From the NCBI GenBank assembly GCA_903891095.1, contig CAITDI010000043.1, positions 19,318 to 83,317 of the forward strand: 64,000 nucleotides of DNA. The letters are read 5' to 3'. Below, one piece after another: positions 54,113 through 62,521 of the stretch. This DNA comes from an uncultured bacterium. Its GTDB lineage: Bacteria; Planctomycetota; Phycisphaerae; Phycisphaerales; SM1A02. The first letter of the stretch is position 1; the number at the start of each line of letters is the position of its first letter. The translations under genes were made by a program, and so were the position numbers. The notes under the pieces are model-generated. The model saw nothing but the letters and a program-made list of their open reading frames with translations, ran no database searches and was not told the origin of the DNA.

Positions 54113-54795
54113 GTGAGCACTCCCGTCGCGAGCCGCGCCGCGAGCACTTCGAGCGCCGCGTGCACGCCGCGCGCGCTGGTCTCCGCGTCCATCCACGGGC
54201 CGCCGCGCGCCGCGGCTTGCTCAGGCAGCTGCGGAACATGCACGAATCCGCTGAACCGCGGCCGCCCGTGATCGAGCAGCCGGAACATGAGCTCGTTGCA
54301 CAGGAACGTGCCCGCCGACATCGACAGCTGCGCCGCCACGCCCGCCGACTCGCATGCCGCGAGCATCTCGCGCACGGGCAGCGTGGTGAACCGCGCATCA
54401 GGCGCGCCGCGCACGACCGGCGCGTCGACGAGCTGCACGCCAGAATTGTCGGCGATGCGCGCGTCGCGCAGGTTGACGGCGATGCGCTCGAAGTTCACGC
54501 GGTCGGCCTTCGCGCTCTCGCCGAGCGCGACGACCGCGTCGGGCCGCAGCGCGTCGAGCGCGGGAAGGATCGCGTTCCACGCGCTGCCTGCTTCGGTGCC
54601 CGTCACGACGGGAAGGGTGATGTACGCGCGCGAGCCGAGCGCGCACGGCATCGCGTCGAGCGCGCGGGCGATCGCAATCGTGGGGTTCGTCGGGCTTCCG
54701 CCGAACGGCTCGAAGCTCGTGACCAGGATCAGCGGCCGCGCCGCTGGATTCGCGTGATGCTGCGCATGTGGAGGATGGACCGCCGCTGCGCTCAC
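54109..54795 (-). CDS. pcp: Pyrrolidone-carboxylate peptidase (C15)
   Basis: 228 residues. Removes N-terminal pyroglutamate. ILVTSFEPFGGSPTNP at the start, Glu in ALGESAKADRV, catalytic Cys in SMSAGTFLCNELMF and His in GFVHVPQLPEQA form the C15 triad. GTG start overlaps the deaminase stop by 4 nt (GTGA), and its own stop overlaps the epimerase start the same way; an extended N-terminus is rejected because it would run through the upstream gene. Confidence 0.93.
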   Translation of the reverse strand: MSAAAVHPPHAQHHANPAARPLILVTSFEPFGGSPTNPTIAIARALDAMPCALGSRAYITLPVVTGTEAGSAWNAILPALDALRPDAVVALGESAKADRVNFERIAVNLRDARIADNSGVQLVDAPVVRGAPDARFTTLPVREMLAACESAGVAAQLSMSAGTFLCNELMFRLLDHGRPRFSGFVHVPQLPEQAAARGGPWMDAETSARGVHAALEVLAARLATGVLT

Positions 54796-55244
54796 TCGCC
54801 GATGTCCTCGGCCCACAGGTCGGGCTTCTCGCGCTTCATGCGCTCCATCAGCGCGATGCAGCGCGGGTCGTCGACGACCACGAGCTCGGCGCCGTTCGCG
54901 CGCATCCAGTCCTCGGCGCCCATGAACGTGCGGTTCTCGCCGATCACAACGCGCGGGATCTTGAACAGGATCGCCGTGCCCGAGCACATGCAGCAGGGGG
55001 AGAGCGTCGAGACGAGCGTGAGCGACGGCCAGTCGCGTCTGCGTCCCGCGCGGCGGATGCAGTCGACCTCGGCGTGCGCCGTCGGATCGCCCGACTGCAC
55101 GCGCTGGTTGTGACCCGCAGCGACGACATTGCCGCGCGCATCGAGCAGCGAGCTTCCGATGGGAATGCCGCCTTCGCGCCAGCCCTTCTCGGCCATTTCG
55201 ATGGCGGCGTCGAGGCCGCGCTTGATCCAGGTGGGGTCGATCAT
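54792..55244 (-). CDS. Cytosine deaminase, yeast (FCY1) type
   Basis: 150 residues. Zinc and catalytic motifs HAEVDC (His and Glu) and LSPCCMCSGTAI (two Cys). The C-terminal block VVDDPRCIALMERMKREKP and the ending DLWAEDIGE match the small eukaryote-type cytosine deaminase closely (ending WFEDIGE in yeast), rather than TadA, and the GGIPIGSSLLDARGNVVAAGHN block fits as well. Would convert cytosine (and 5-methylcytosine) to uracil. Start at 55244, 17 nt after the NERD-helicase stop. Confidence 0.88.
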   Translation of the reverse strand: MIDPTWIKRGLDAAIEMAEKGWREGGIPIGSSLLDARGNVVAAGHNQRVQSGDPTAHAEVDCIRRAGRRRDWPSLTLVSTLSPCCMCSGTAILFKIPRVVIGENRTFMGAEDWMRANGAELVVVDDPRCIALMERMKREKPDLWAEDIGE

Positions 55245-55261
55245 CGGTGTCTCATCGGCTT

Positions 55262-57055
55262 CTAGGGGAGTTCGCCTTGCACGGGAAGCGGCGCGCCACC
55301 CGCGTAATCGCTCGAACGCAGGACAAAGAGCGCGTGCTGCGCGCGGCTGCACGCGGTGAGAATCGCCTCGTAGGCGACGTTGCGGCCGCTGCCCGCGACG
55401 TCGTTGAGGATCACCACCGGCGACTCGAGACCCTTGAATCGGTGCAGCGTCTCGTAGCGGATGCACGGGGCTTCTTCGGGTCCGCGCTTGGCGGCCGACT
55501 CGAGCGACAGCAGCGGCATGCCCGCCACCGTCTCGACTCCCGCGAACGCGCTGCGATGGAACGTGAACGGCGAGATGATCGCGATGTCCTGCGGCCGCAC
55601 GTCCTCGCCGTCGACGAGATGCCGCACGATGCGCTCGACCGCCGCGATCTGCCCCGCCGTGTCGCCGTGCGGGTACTCCCAGACGACGACCGGCTGGCCA
55701 TCGCGCACCGACGGCGGAGTCGTGAGATCCGCGAGCCGATCGGGCGCGAGCGAACGGAGGAATTCGGTGATCGTTGCGGAGTTGCGGAGGTTCTCCCGCA
55801 GCACCAGCGGCTGTCCGAAGCGCGCCTCGAGCTCGCCGGCGGGCGTCGATGCGTAGAGCGACTGGTTCGGATCGTGGAAGAACGCCACGCGGCGGCAATC
55901 GCCCGCGAGCGCGTCGAGCGCGCGGAGCATCGCCGGCGTGAAGTCCTGCCCCTCGTCGATCACGATGGAGTCGAACTTGCCGAACACGCCCGCGCGGGCG
56001 GACCGCTCGAGCACCTCGAGCAGCGCTTCGTAGTAGGCCTGGCCTTCGTCCTGCGCGGGAAGCTTCACGGGTGGTTCGGCGTGCCGCGCCGCCGACTCGG
56101 CCAGCGCGAACACGCGCGCGGTCACGCACTGGCGCTCGCGAATCTCGTCGGGCGTGGTCGTCGCGCGCACGGGCTTCGCGGCGAGCCGCGCGGTCAGCGA
56201 CGCCGCGAGCGGAACGTTGAAGCAGAGCACGAGCGTGCGCAATCCCGCGGAAAGATCGCAACTCGCGCGATAGAGCGCGGCGTAGGTCTTGCCGGTTCCC
56301 GGGTGGCCGCGCACCATCAGGCGGTCGATGCCGTCGGCTGCGTCGAGCAGCATGCGCACGGGGCGAAGGAGCTCGTTCTCGATCACGCGCGTGTTGCGGA
56401 TCTCGTCGCGCACGGCGAAACGCGCCTGCATCGACGGCAGCAGGATCCGCTGCACGAGCTCGGGGACGCACGAATCCTCGCCGCAGATGACAAGCGGGAA
56501 GTGCGACTGCAGCGCGGCGAAGAGATCCTCGATGTCGGCGAGCAGCCGCGCGGAATCGCGGCAGTGCTTGGCGTCGAGCACGTGGCCCTGCGCGTCGGTC
56601 GGAAGCGTGGACTGCTTGATCTCGGAGTCAACGAGCGCGACCAGCCAGCCGTGGAGGTAGGGCGGTCGGTTGCGGTCATGGATCGCGTGCGTCGCGACCA
56701 TGTTGACGAGCGAGTACATCGCGCCCAGCGCCTGCTTGGGCGCGCCGGGCTTGTCTGGGCGGGGCTCGTCGCGGACAACCCGGTGCCAGCCGTGGTCCGG
56801 CGCGTAGCGGTAGTCGCCGCCCTTGACCTCGATCACGATCATGCCGCGCTCGGGATCGATCACGAGGAAGTCGATCTCGCGCACGCCGACGCGGTCCGGA
56901 GACTGCACGACGAGATTCTGGATGACCTTCCACGAGGGCCGCTCCGCGAGCGCCGACTCGAGGCACTTGCGGAAGACGAGCTCGGGCTCGTTCGACGCGC
57001 GCGTTGCGCCTTCGGGCCAGATCTCGTCGGGTTCGCGTGGGAAGAACTGCGCCAT
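55262..57055 (-). CDS. NERD-domain nuclease fused to a UvrD/Rep-type helicase
   Basis: 597 residues. Residues about 15-110 are a NERD (nuclease-related) domain: EIDFLVIDPERGMIVIEVKGG with the D...E.K catalytic pattern. Helicase motifs follow: Walker A LMVRGHPGTGKTYAALY (about residue 245), motif II VIDEGQDF, LRENLRNSATI, and the C-terminal ETLHRFKGLESPVVIL and ACSRAQHALFVL blocks of superfamily 1. Works in DNA repair or, in some clusters, phage defence. The start is fixed by TACACT 9 nt upstream; an open frame further upstream belongs to the inverted-repeat element at 57085. Confidence 0.92.
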   Translation of the reverse strand: MAQFFPREPDEIWPEGATRASNEPELVFRKCLESALAERPSWKVIQNLVVQSPDRVGVREIDFLVIDPERGMIVIEVKGGDYRYAPDHGWHRVVRDEPRPDKPGAPKQALGAMYSLVNMVATHAIHDRNRPPYLHGWLVALVDSEIKQSTLPTDAQGHVLDAKHCRDSARLLADIEDLFAALQSHFPLVICGEDSCVPELVQRILLPSMQARFAVRDEIRNTRVIENELLRPVRMLLDAADGIDRLMVRGHPGTGKTYAALYRASCDLSAGLRTLVLCFNVPLAASLTARLAAKPVRATTTPDEIRERQCVTARVFALAESAARHAEPPVKLPAQDEGQAYYEALLEVLERSARAGVFGKFDSIVIDEGQDFTPAMLRALDALAGDCRRVAFFHDPNQSLYASTPAGELEARFGQPLVLRENLRNSATITEFLRSLAPDRLADLTTPPSVRDGQPVVVWEYPHGDTAGQIAAVERIVRHLVDGEDVRPQDIAIISPFTFHRSAFAGVETVAGMPLLSLESAAKRGPEEAPCIRYETLHRFKGLESPVVILNDVAGSGRNVAYEAILTACSRAQHALFVLRSSDYAGGAPLPVQGELP

Positions 57056-57064
57056 GGGGCGGTG

Positions 57065-57070
57065 AGTGTA
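57065..57070 (-). promoter_or_regulatory. Candidate -10 box (TACACT) of the NERD-helicase operon
   Basis: Minus-strand TACACT ends 9 nt before the ATG at 57055; the inverted-repeat element begins 14 nt further upstream. Confidence 0.5.
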
Positions 57071-57084
57071 GTCCGCACGCCCTC

Positions 57085-57255
57085 CCCAGAAACGGTGCCT
57101 GGCACGTGGCGGGCACTGACGTGGACTGACTGGCACGTGCCTGGTACCGGGCAGACTTGTCTCCGGCGCTTCCCGTGCACGTGTTCGCGGAGGTGCCAGG
57201 CACGTGCCGTGTGCTTGCCGGCAGTGCACGGCACGTGCCAGGCACGGTTTCTGGG
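57085..57255. mobile_element. MITE-like element with 24-bp inverted ends rich in CACGTG
   Basis: CCCAGAAACGGTGCCTGGCA.. at 57085-57108 and its inverse ending ..CCAGGCACGGTTTCTGGG at 57232-57255 (23 of 24 matching). Internal copies of GGCACGTGCC-like sequence at about 57139, 57194 and 57223-57240. Contains no gene. A related copy starts at 63949. No transposase is in the window, so a non-autonomous element is inferred. Confidence 0.7.
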
Positions 57256-57263
57256 TGGACGCG

Positions 57264-57299
57264 GGAAAAAGCGAGCGGCCCGCGCATCGCGCGGGCCGC
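57264..57299 (-). terminator. Intrinsic terminator of ftsK
   Basis: On the minus strand GCGGCCCGCGC (11 bp) pairs across a 3-nt loop with GCGCGGGCCGC (57275-57299), followed by TCGCTTTTTCCC. Lies 26 nt after the ftsK stop. Confidence 0.85.
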
Positions 57300-57324
57300 G
57301 TCGTTTGCTTCCGTGTTGCGCAGC

Positions 57325-60012
57325 TCAGTCGTCCTCGTCCGACTCCTCGTCAGAGCACCGCAGCGCCTCGCTGTCGGCATCCGAGTTGTCGACCGGACGC
57401 TCGAACACCGTGCCCTCGCGCTCGGCTTCGTCGCGAATGGCCTTCATGCGCTGCCATTCCTCCATCGTGACCACGACCTCGCGTGCCTGCGAACCCTTGT
57501 GCTCGCCAAGGAGTCCCGCCTGGCCCATCAGGTCGACGAGCCGCGACGCGCGGCCGTAGCCGATCGCGAGGCGACGCTGGAGCAGCGACACGCTTCCGCG
57601 GCCGCTCTCGATGAGGATCTCGGCCGCCTTGTCGAACAGCTCGTCCTGCTTGTGCGCATCGTGCGCGCCGACGTCGTCGCCACCCTCGCCACCGCTCTCG
57701 CCCTTGTTGATGGCGCGGAGCGTGAGCAGTTGGCGCTCGAAGCTCGGAGCCGCGACGCTCTTGAGGAACTTCACCACGCCGCGCGCCTCCTTGTCGTCGA
57801 CGAGCGTGCCCTGGCAGCGGCGCGCCTCGGTCTGGCTCGGGGTCACGACGAGCATGTCGCCCTGTCCGAGCAGGAGCTCCGCGCCCTTCTGGTCGAGCAC
57901 GATGCGGCTGTCGGTTCCCGAGGCGACCTTGAACGCCACGCGGCACGGCATGTTCGACTTGATGAGACCGGTCACGACCGTCGCCTGCGGACGCTGCGTC
58001 GCGAGGATCAGGTGGATGCCGACGGCGCGCGCCTTCTGCGCGATGCGGACGATCGACTGCTCGACGTCCTTGTTGGTCATCATGAGGTCAGCGAGCTCGT
58101 CGATCACGAAGACCATGTACGGCATCTTCTTCATGATGCGCGCCCATTCGACGTCGTCGGTGATGTTCATGCGCTCGCGCAGGTCGGCCTCGCCGAGGTC
58201 GTTGAACGAACGGATGTCGCGCACGCCGGCTTCCTTCAGAAGCTCGTAGCGCTCCTCCATCTTGGTCACGGCCCACTCGAGGATCGCGGCGGCCTTGGCC
58301 ATCTCGGTTACGACCGGGCAGGCGAGGTGCGGGATATCCGCGAACTGCGCCATCTCGACCATCTTCGGGTCGACGAGCACGAGCTTGAGCTCATCAGGGC
58401 GCTTCGTGTAGAGGAAGCTCATGATGATCGTGTTCATGCACACCGACTTGCCCGAGCCGGTGGTGCCGGCGATCAGCATGTGCGGCATCTTGGCGAGGTC
58501 GAGCACGAGCGGATCGCCCGCGGAGTCCTTGCCCATGAACATCGGGAGCATCATGTTCGCCGCGTGGCCGCTCGACATGAGCTCCTTGAGGCGGACCTTC
58601 TCCTTCTGCTTGTTCGGCACCTCGATGCCGACTGCGGTGCGGCCGGCCATGTTCGGGATGATGCGAACGTTCGGCGCGGTGAGGGCGCGCGCGATGTCCT
58701 TCGCGATCGTCTCCAGGCGCGCGACGCGCGTGCCGGCCTCGAGCTCGACCGAGTAGACGGTCACGACGGGACCACACTCCATCTCGCTGATCTCGCCGTT
58801 GATGCCGTAGGTCTCGAGCGTCTTGGTCAGGACAACGGCCTGCTCCTGGACGATCGCCTCCATCTTGGCGGAGTAGTTGCCCTCGGGCTCGTCGAGAAGC
58901 TCGAGCGTCGGGAACTGGTAGCCCGAGTAGTCCGGCGTGCGCGGGATGTCGTCGTCGCTCGCGGTCTTCGCGGGCGTCTTCGTGTTCATCTTGACGGGCA
59001 GCATCGCGATCTTCGCGCGCAGCGCGTCGTCAGAGAGCGCTTGGCGGTTCGGCTCGGCGGGGGCGGCGGCAGCAGCGGGGGCTGCGACGGTCGCGACGGC
59101 GGTGGTCGTGTCCGCGACCTGTTCGTCGGTGTCGTCGTCCGCGTCGTCCTCGTCCGAATCCTCGACGTCCTCGATCTCCGCGTCGTCCTCGTACTCCTCT
59201 TCCTCGGTCTCTTCCTCGGTCTCTTCCTCAGTCTCGTCCTCGACGACGGCGGTTGCCGCGGCAGCCGCGGCCTTCGCGGCCGACGTGCGCCGCGCGCGCG
59301 GCGCAGGCGCCGTCGCCACCGCGGGCTGCGGGAACATCGAGCGCACGCGCTCGCGCATCGCAGCGAAGTGTCCGGCCCAGTCGGCCTTCCACACCGGCGA
59401 GAGGAACTCGAGCGAGCGCGCGACCGCGCCTGGGAGCATCGCGACGATCGAGTCCGCCATCACGATGGCGCCGATCGAGAGCATCATCAGGAACACCAGC
59501 CACGCGCCGATGCCGAAGTGTCCGTGCAGCAGCATCGCGAGCGCCATCGGGATCAGCCCCGCCTGGTAGCCCGTGACCGGACCGACCGCGGGGAACCACT
59601 CCGCGTGGAGTCCGCCGACGGCGATCATCATCATGCACGAGCCGAGGAAGCGCACGAACGGGTGCGTCATCGTGCGGCCGATCGCGATGAACACGAGCAG
59701 CGTGCCGGCGTAGCACAGCGGCACCCACACGCCGAGACCGAACGTCTCGTACAGCATGTGCGCGAGCGCGGCGCCGAACTTGCCGCAGAGGTTCAGCGGC
59801 GGGCTGTTCGGGATCGCGACGGTGCTCGTCGGCGGGTCGGCCGAGTTGAAGCTCGCCAACGCGAGGAAGACAAACGCAAACAGGCCCGCGCAGAGCACCC
59901 ACAGGGAGCGCCGCCACGCGAGGCTGTTGTCGAAGTCGGGGGAGGTGACATCCGTATCGCCTTCCGCCGCGCGAGCAGCGCGCGAGGAGGCATTCCGAGC
60001 GGTCTTGGACAT
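57325..60012 (-). CDS. ftsK: DNA translocase FtsK
   Basis: 895 residues. Four N-terminal transmembrane helices (about residues 33-55, 95-115, 120-140, 150-190), a linker (about 245-330) rich in Glu and Asp (EDETEEETEEETEEEE and similar), then the alpha/beta motor with Walker A GTTGSGKSV and Walker B VFVIDELADLMM, and the C-terminal gamma winged helix (SVSLLQRRLAIGYGRASRLVD). Moves and resolves chromosome ends at the division septum. Acidic linker is stronger than in most FtsK. Confidence 0.96.
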   Translation of the reverse strand: MSKTARNASSRAARAAEGDTDVTSPDFDNSLAWRRSLWVLCAGLFAFVFLALASFNSADPPTSTVAIPNSPPLNLCGKFGAALAHMLYETFGLGVWVPLCYAGTLLVFIAIGRTMTHPFVRFLGSCMMMIAVGGLHAEWFPAVGPVTGYQAGLIPMALAMLLHGHFGIGAWLVFLMMLSIGAIVMADSIVAMLPGAVARSLEFLSPVWKADWAGHFAAMRERVRSMFPQPAVATAPAPRARRTSAAKAAAAAATAVVEDETEEETEEETEEEEYEDDAEIEDVEDSDEDDADDDTDEQVADTTTAVATVAAPAAAAAPAEPNRQALSDDALRAKIAMLPVKMNTKTPAKTASDDDIPRTPDYSGYQFPTLELLDEPEGNYSAKMEAIVQEQAVVLTKTLETYGINGEISEMECGPVVTVYSVELEAGTRVARLETIAKDIARALTAPNVRIIPNMAGRTAVGIEVPNKQKEKVRLKELMSSGHAANMMLPMFMGKDSAGDPLVLDLAKMPHMLIAGTTGSGKSVCMNTIIMSFLYTKRPDELKLVLVDPKMVEMAQFADIPHLACPVVTEMAKAAAILEWAVTKMEERYELLKEAGVRDIRSFNDLGEADLRERMNITDDVEWARIMKKMPYMVFVIDELADLMMTNKDVEQSIVRIAQKARAVGIHLILATQRPQATVVTGLIKSNMPCRVAFKVASGTDSRIVLDQKGAELLLGQGDMLVVTPSQTEARRCQGTLVDDKEARGVVKFLKSVAAPSFERQLLTLRAINKGESGGEGGDDVGAHDAHKQDELFDKAAEILIESGRGSVSLLQRRLAIGYGRASRLVDLMGQAGLLGEHKGSQAREVVVTMEEWQRMKAIRDEAEREGTVFERPVDNSDADSEALRCSDEESDEDD

Positions 60013-60109
60013 GGTCTCGATATCGGCATCCGCGCCGTGAAAACCGCACTCAAAGGCGTATCGAGCCCGCCCTCGACTCCGTGCCGAAGTCACCCGCGCG
60101 GTTCGGTGG

Positions 60110-60115
60110 TACTCT
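60110..60115 (+). promoter_or_regulatory. Candidate -10 box (TACTCT) of the FabZ-ACP operon
   Basis: TACTCT ends 10 nt before the ATG at 60126. Confidence 0.45.
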
Positions 60116-60125
60116 CCGCGGCCCT

Positions 60126-60530
60126 ATGCACTTCAAGCTCGTCGACCAGTTCCTGGAGCTCACCGACACGTCGGCGGTCGCCATCAAGAACGTGACCGCG
60201 GCCGAGGAGTACCTCCAGGATCACTTTCCTGGGTTCCCCGTCCTGCCTGGCGTGTTCATGGTCGAGGCGCTGACCCAGGCCGCCCGCGCGGTCCTCGAGA
60301 AGCGCGGCATGCCCCGCATGGTCCTCGGCGAGGTCAAGGCGCTCCGCTACGGCAGTTTCGTCCGCCCGGGCGAGACCCTCAAGGTCGAAGTCACCCTCGA
60401 CAAGGCCAAGGACGACGGAACCTTCGTCTTCAAGGCCCAAGGCACGGTCCTCAAGGGGATCGCCGGCCAGTCGATGGTCGCCGAGACAGCCGTGTCAGGT
60501 CGCCTTATACTGCGCGCCCTTCGCAACTGA
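60126..60530 (+). CDS. FabZ-like 3-hydroxyacyl-ACP dehydratase (hotdog)
   Basis: 134 residues. The active-site His is in DHFPGFPVLPGVFMVEALTQAA with the partner Glu in MVEAL, so the dehydratase site is intact; close in size to FabZ (about 150). First gene of a three-gene cassette with a long ACP and a second hotdog protein, divergent from ftsK. It could be the housekeeping fabZ or serve a special lipid pathway; no other fabZ is in the fab block at 5-12 kb. Confidence 0.85.
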   Translation: MHFKLVDQFLELTDTSAVAIKNVTAAEEYLQDHFPGFPVLPGVFMVEALTQAARAVLEKRGMPRMVLGEVKALRYGSFVRPGETLKVEVTLDKAKDDGTFVFKAQGTVLKGIAGQSMVAETAVSGRLILRALRN

Positions 60531-60586
60531 ACCAGACGGCGGGCATGACGCCCGACCGCAAAAGTGGAGTTAGCCACTTGGAGACC

Positions 60587-60991
60587 ATGATGGCCAAGAG
60601 CCGAGCCGATATCGAAGCCGACGTGCGTGACGTTCTCGTGGATGCCCTTGGCGTCGACGAGGATGATGTTGTTCCCACCGCCACCCTCAAGGGTGACCTC
60701 GGCGCCGAGAGCATCGACTACCTCGACATCGTCTTCCGCCTGGAGAAGAAGTTCACCACGGCTGAAAAGCCGTTCAAGATCGCCCAGGGCGAGCTCTTCC
60801 CCGAGAACCTGATGACCGACCCCTCGCTCGTCGAGGCCGGCAAGGTCACCGCCAAGGGCATCGCGCTCCTCAAGGAGAAGGTCCCGCACGTCGACGTGAG
60901 CGAGTTCGAGAAGGACCCGCAGATCACGAAGCTGCCGAACCACTTCACGGTCAAGAGTCTCTGCGACTTCGTGCAGCGGAAGCTTGGCTGA
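60587..60991 (+). CDS. Long acyl carrier protein (about 134 aa)
   Basis: The first 75 residues are an ACP domain with the prosthetic-group serine in LGAESIDYLDIVFRLEKKF; about 55 extra C-terminal residues (FPENLMTDPSLVEAGKVTAK and on, ending KSLCDFVQRKLG) are not found in AcpP. GGAG 4 nt before ATGATG sets the start; a small AAGTGG/CCACTT hairpin lies just ahead. Stop overlaps the next ATG by 1 nt. Likely dedicated to the flanking hotdog enzymes. Confidence 0.85.
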   Translation: MMAKSRADIEADVRDVLVDALGVDEDDVVPTATLKGDLGAESIDYLDIVFRLEKKFTTAEKPFKIAQGELFPENLMTDPSLVEAGKVTAKGIALLKEKVPHVDVSEFEKDPQITKLPNHFTVKSLCDFVQRKLG

Positions 60992-61512
60992 TGCGTTGGA
61001 TGTGGATTGATCGCGTGATCGCCTTCGAGCCGCGGACGCGGCTTGTGGCAGTCAAGAACGTCTCGCTGGCCGAGGATCACATCCACCAGAACTTCGCGGC
61101 CGAGGGCGACCTGCCCCCGTGCCCGGTCATGCCGACGTCGCTGATCCTCGAGGGAATGGCGCAGACCGCGGGCATTCTCGTGGGCAGCGTGCACGATTTC
61201 CGCGAGAAGGTCGTGCTGGCCAAGGTCGTCTCGGCGACCTTCGAGCGCGACATCAACCCCGGCGAGACGATCCGCTACGACGCGACCATCGAGCGCATGG
61301 ACGACATGGGCGCGAGCACGATCGGCATCGTCGATCGCTTTAGCTTCGCCGACAACGCCTGGGCGCCGGTCGGCCGCATCGAGCTGATGTTCAGCCACCT
61401 CGACCAGAACCGCGCTGGCGTGGAGTTTCCCGAAGAGAACTTCGTCTTCGGCGAGAACTTCCGCACGCTGCTCGAGGGCGCGGGGCTTCGGAAGTTTCAG
61501 GCGAAGGCCTGA
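60991..61512 (+). CDS. FabZ/FabA-like hotdog protein with altered active site
   Basis: 173 residues. Aligns to FabZ across DHIHQNFAAEGDLPPCPVMP and the ILEGMAQTAG helix, but the catalytic His of HFPG is Asn (QNF) with about five extra residues, and the Gly after PVMP is Thr. The Glu of LEGMAQ is kept. An upstream His (HIHQ) might substitute. It may act as a non-canonical dehydratase, an isomerase or a thioesterase-like partner of the upstream FabZ and long ACP. ATG overlaps the ACP stop. Confidence 0.8.
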   Translation: MRWMWIDRVIAFEPRTRLVAVKNVSLAEDHIHQNFAAEGDLPPCPVMPTSLILEGMAQTAGILVGSVHDFREKVVLAKVVSATFERDINPGETIRYDATIERMDDMGASTIGIVDRFSFADNAWAPVGRIELMFSHLDQNRAGVEFPEENFVFGENFRTLLEGAGLRKFQAKA

Positions 61513-61595
61513 GCGGTCGCAGCTGCGGCTTCGTAGTTTGAGCGGTCGCAGCTGCGGCTGCTTCCTCTGGTGGGGATCGCGCCTGTGCGAGCGCG
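61510..61595 (+). repeat. GC-rich 3'-end repeat, double copy after the hotdog gene
   Basis: The stop codon TGA at 61510 is the first base triplet of TGAGCGGTCGCAGCTGCGGC; a second copy starts at 61539 and runs to about 61595 with GCGAGCGCGCGCAGGCG, as in the rpsG array. Nearly identical to 42784-42848. Confidence 0.92.
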
Positions 61596-61607
61596 CGCAG
61601 GCGTGCC

Positions 61608-62180
61608 TCACGCCTTCGGCACCGCCGGGAAGTCCAGCGCCGTGCGATTCACATGGTTGTAGAGCGCGGTGAAGGTCATGGCGCTGATCGCCGCGATGAC
61701 TTCGATGGCCGCGCGGTCGTCGTAGCCAGCCGCGCGGAAGGCCGCGAGTTCCGCGTCGCTCACATTGCCGTTCTGCGTCATCACGGCCTTGGTGAAGGCG
61801 AGAAGCGCCTGTTCCTTGGGCGTCGGTGCCTTGCCGCGCCGCGCGTCGAGCGCGCGTTCGGCGGTGATTCCCGCGCCGGCCGCGACCTTCGTGTGGGCCG
61901 CGACGCAGTAGCCGCAGTGCTGCTGCTCGGCGGCGTAGAGCATGACGAGCTCCTTCTCGGTCTTGGTGATCGCGCCGTTGGTCGCGATCGAGCGCGTGAA
62001 CCCGATGAACGAGGCGAAGACCTCGGGATTCACCGCGACGCCCTTGTAGATGTTGATCGGCGCGCTCGTGAGGATGCGCGCGGTTTCGCCGGTCGCGGAC
62101 TTGGGGTCGACGGACGCGAGGCGGGGTGCGTTGGTGGTGCTGGCGGCGGTGATCGGAGCTTTCGGAGTGGAGACGGTCAT
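61608..62180 (-). CDS. AhpD-like carboxymuconolactone-decarboxylase-fold protein
   Basis: 190 residues. The CxxC pair is in EQQHCGYCVAAHTKVA with the downstream His, as in AhpD-type peroxidase-related proteins; second half contains EVIAAISAMTFTALYNHVNRT. Probably an alkyl-hydroperoxide-detoxifying thiol protein. GAGG 6-8 nt before the ATG at 62180. No ahpC nearby. Confidence 0.82.
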   Translation of the reverse strand: MTVSTPKAPITAASTTNAPRLASVDPKSATGETARILTSAPINIYKGVAVNPEVFASFIGFTRSIATNGAITKTEKELVMLYAAEQQHCGYCVAAHTKVAAGAGITAERALDARRGKAPTPKEQALLAFTKAVMTQNGNVSDAELAAFRAAGYDDRAAIEVIAAISAMTFTALYNHVNRTALDFPAVPKA

Positions 62181-62320
62181 GGCGAACCTCGGTAGGGGGG
62201 GTCTGGACTTGGCGCTGCGGCGTGGAACCGCATCCACCCACGCTAGACCTCTCCGAGTCCGCCGCCGAGCCGAAGTTTCCCTGACCGATGCAAGAGAACC
62301 ACAACCGCCCAAAAGGGCGC

Positions 62321-62521
62321 ACCGCCCTGCTTTCGACGGCAGGGCGGTGGTCTATGTTCAGCGAACCGGGGTGCTCCTCAGTCACCCCGGCTCACACGGA
62401 GTCGTTGGGAGCCCTGTCCGGGGAGGCAATCCGGAATCAGGGCCGATCCAAGCTTCGAGGCAAATCAGGGGATACCTGGTCAGGCTCGAAGGTGTCGAGG
62501 TCGCGGAGTCCCTTACGCGAC
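62321..62521 (+). ncRNA. Candidate structured RNA region (five stem-loops)
   Basis: In the 492-nt gap between the AhpD-like gene and coaD there are five good helices in a row: 62321-62348 (10 bp), 62366-62390 (CCGGGGTG, 8 bp), 62411-62443 (GCCCTG + TCCGG, 11 bp with a bulge), 62453-62491 (CTTCGAG outer and CAGG inner) and 62500-62521 (GTCGCG, 6 bp). TATGTT at 62353 with TTTCGA 16 nt ahead would start an RNA just before helix 2. It does not match tmRNA, RNase P, SRP or 6S hallmarks or any riboswitch core that I know. No protein frame is credible. Strand is a guess. Confidence 0.35.

Noticed and set aside
54792..55244. tRNA adenosine deaminase TadA
   Set aside because: The C-terminal VVDDPRC...DLWAEDIGE block and overall length fit the yeast-type cytosine deaminase better than TadA.
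57056..57229. N-terminal extension of the NERD-helicase upstream of 57055
   Set aside because: The extra frame is translated from the inverted-repeat element; a -10 box sits 9 nt before the chosen ATG.
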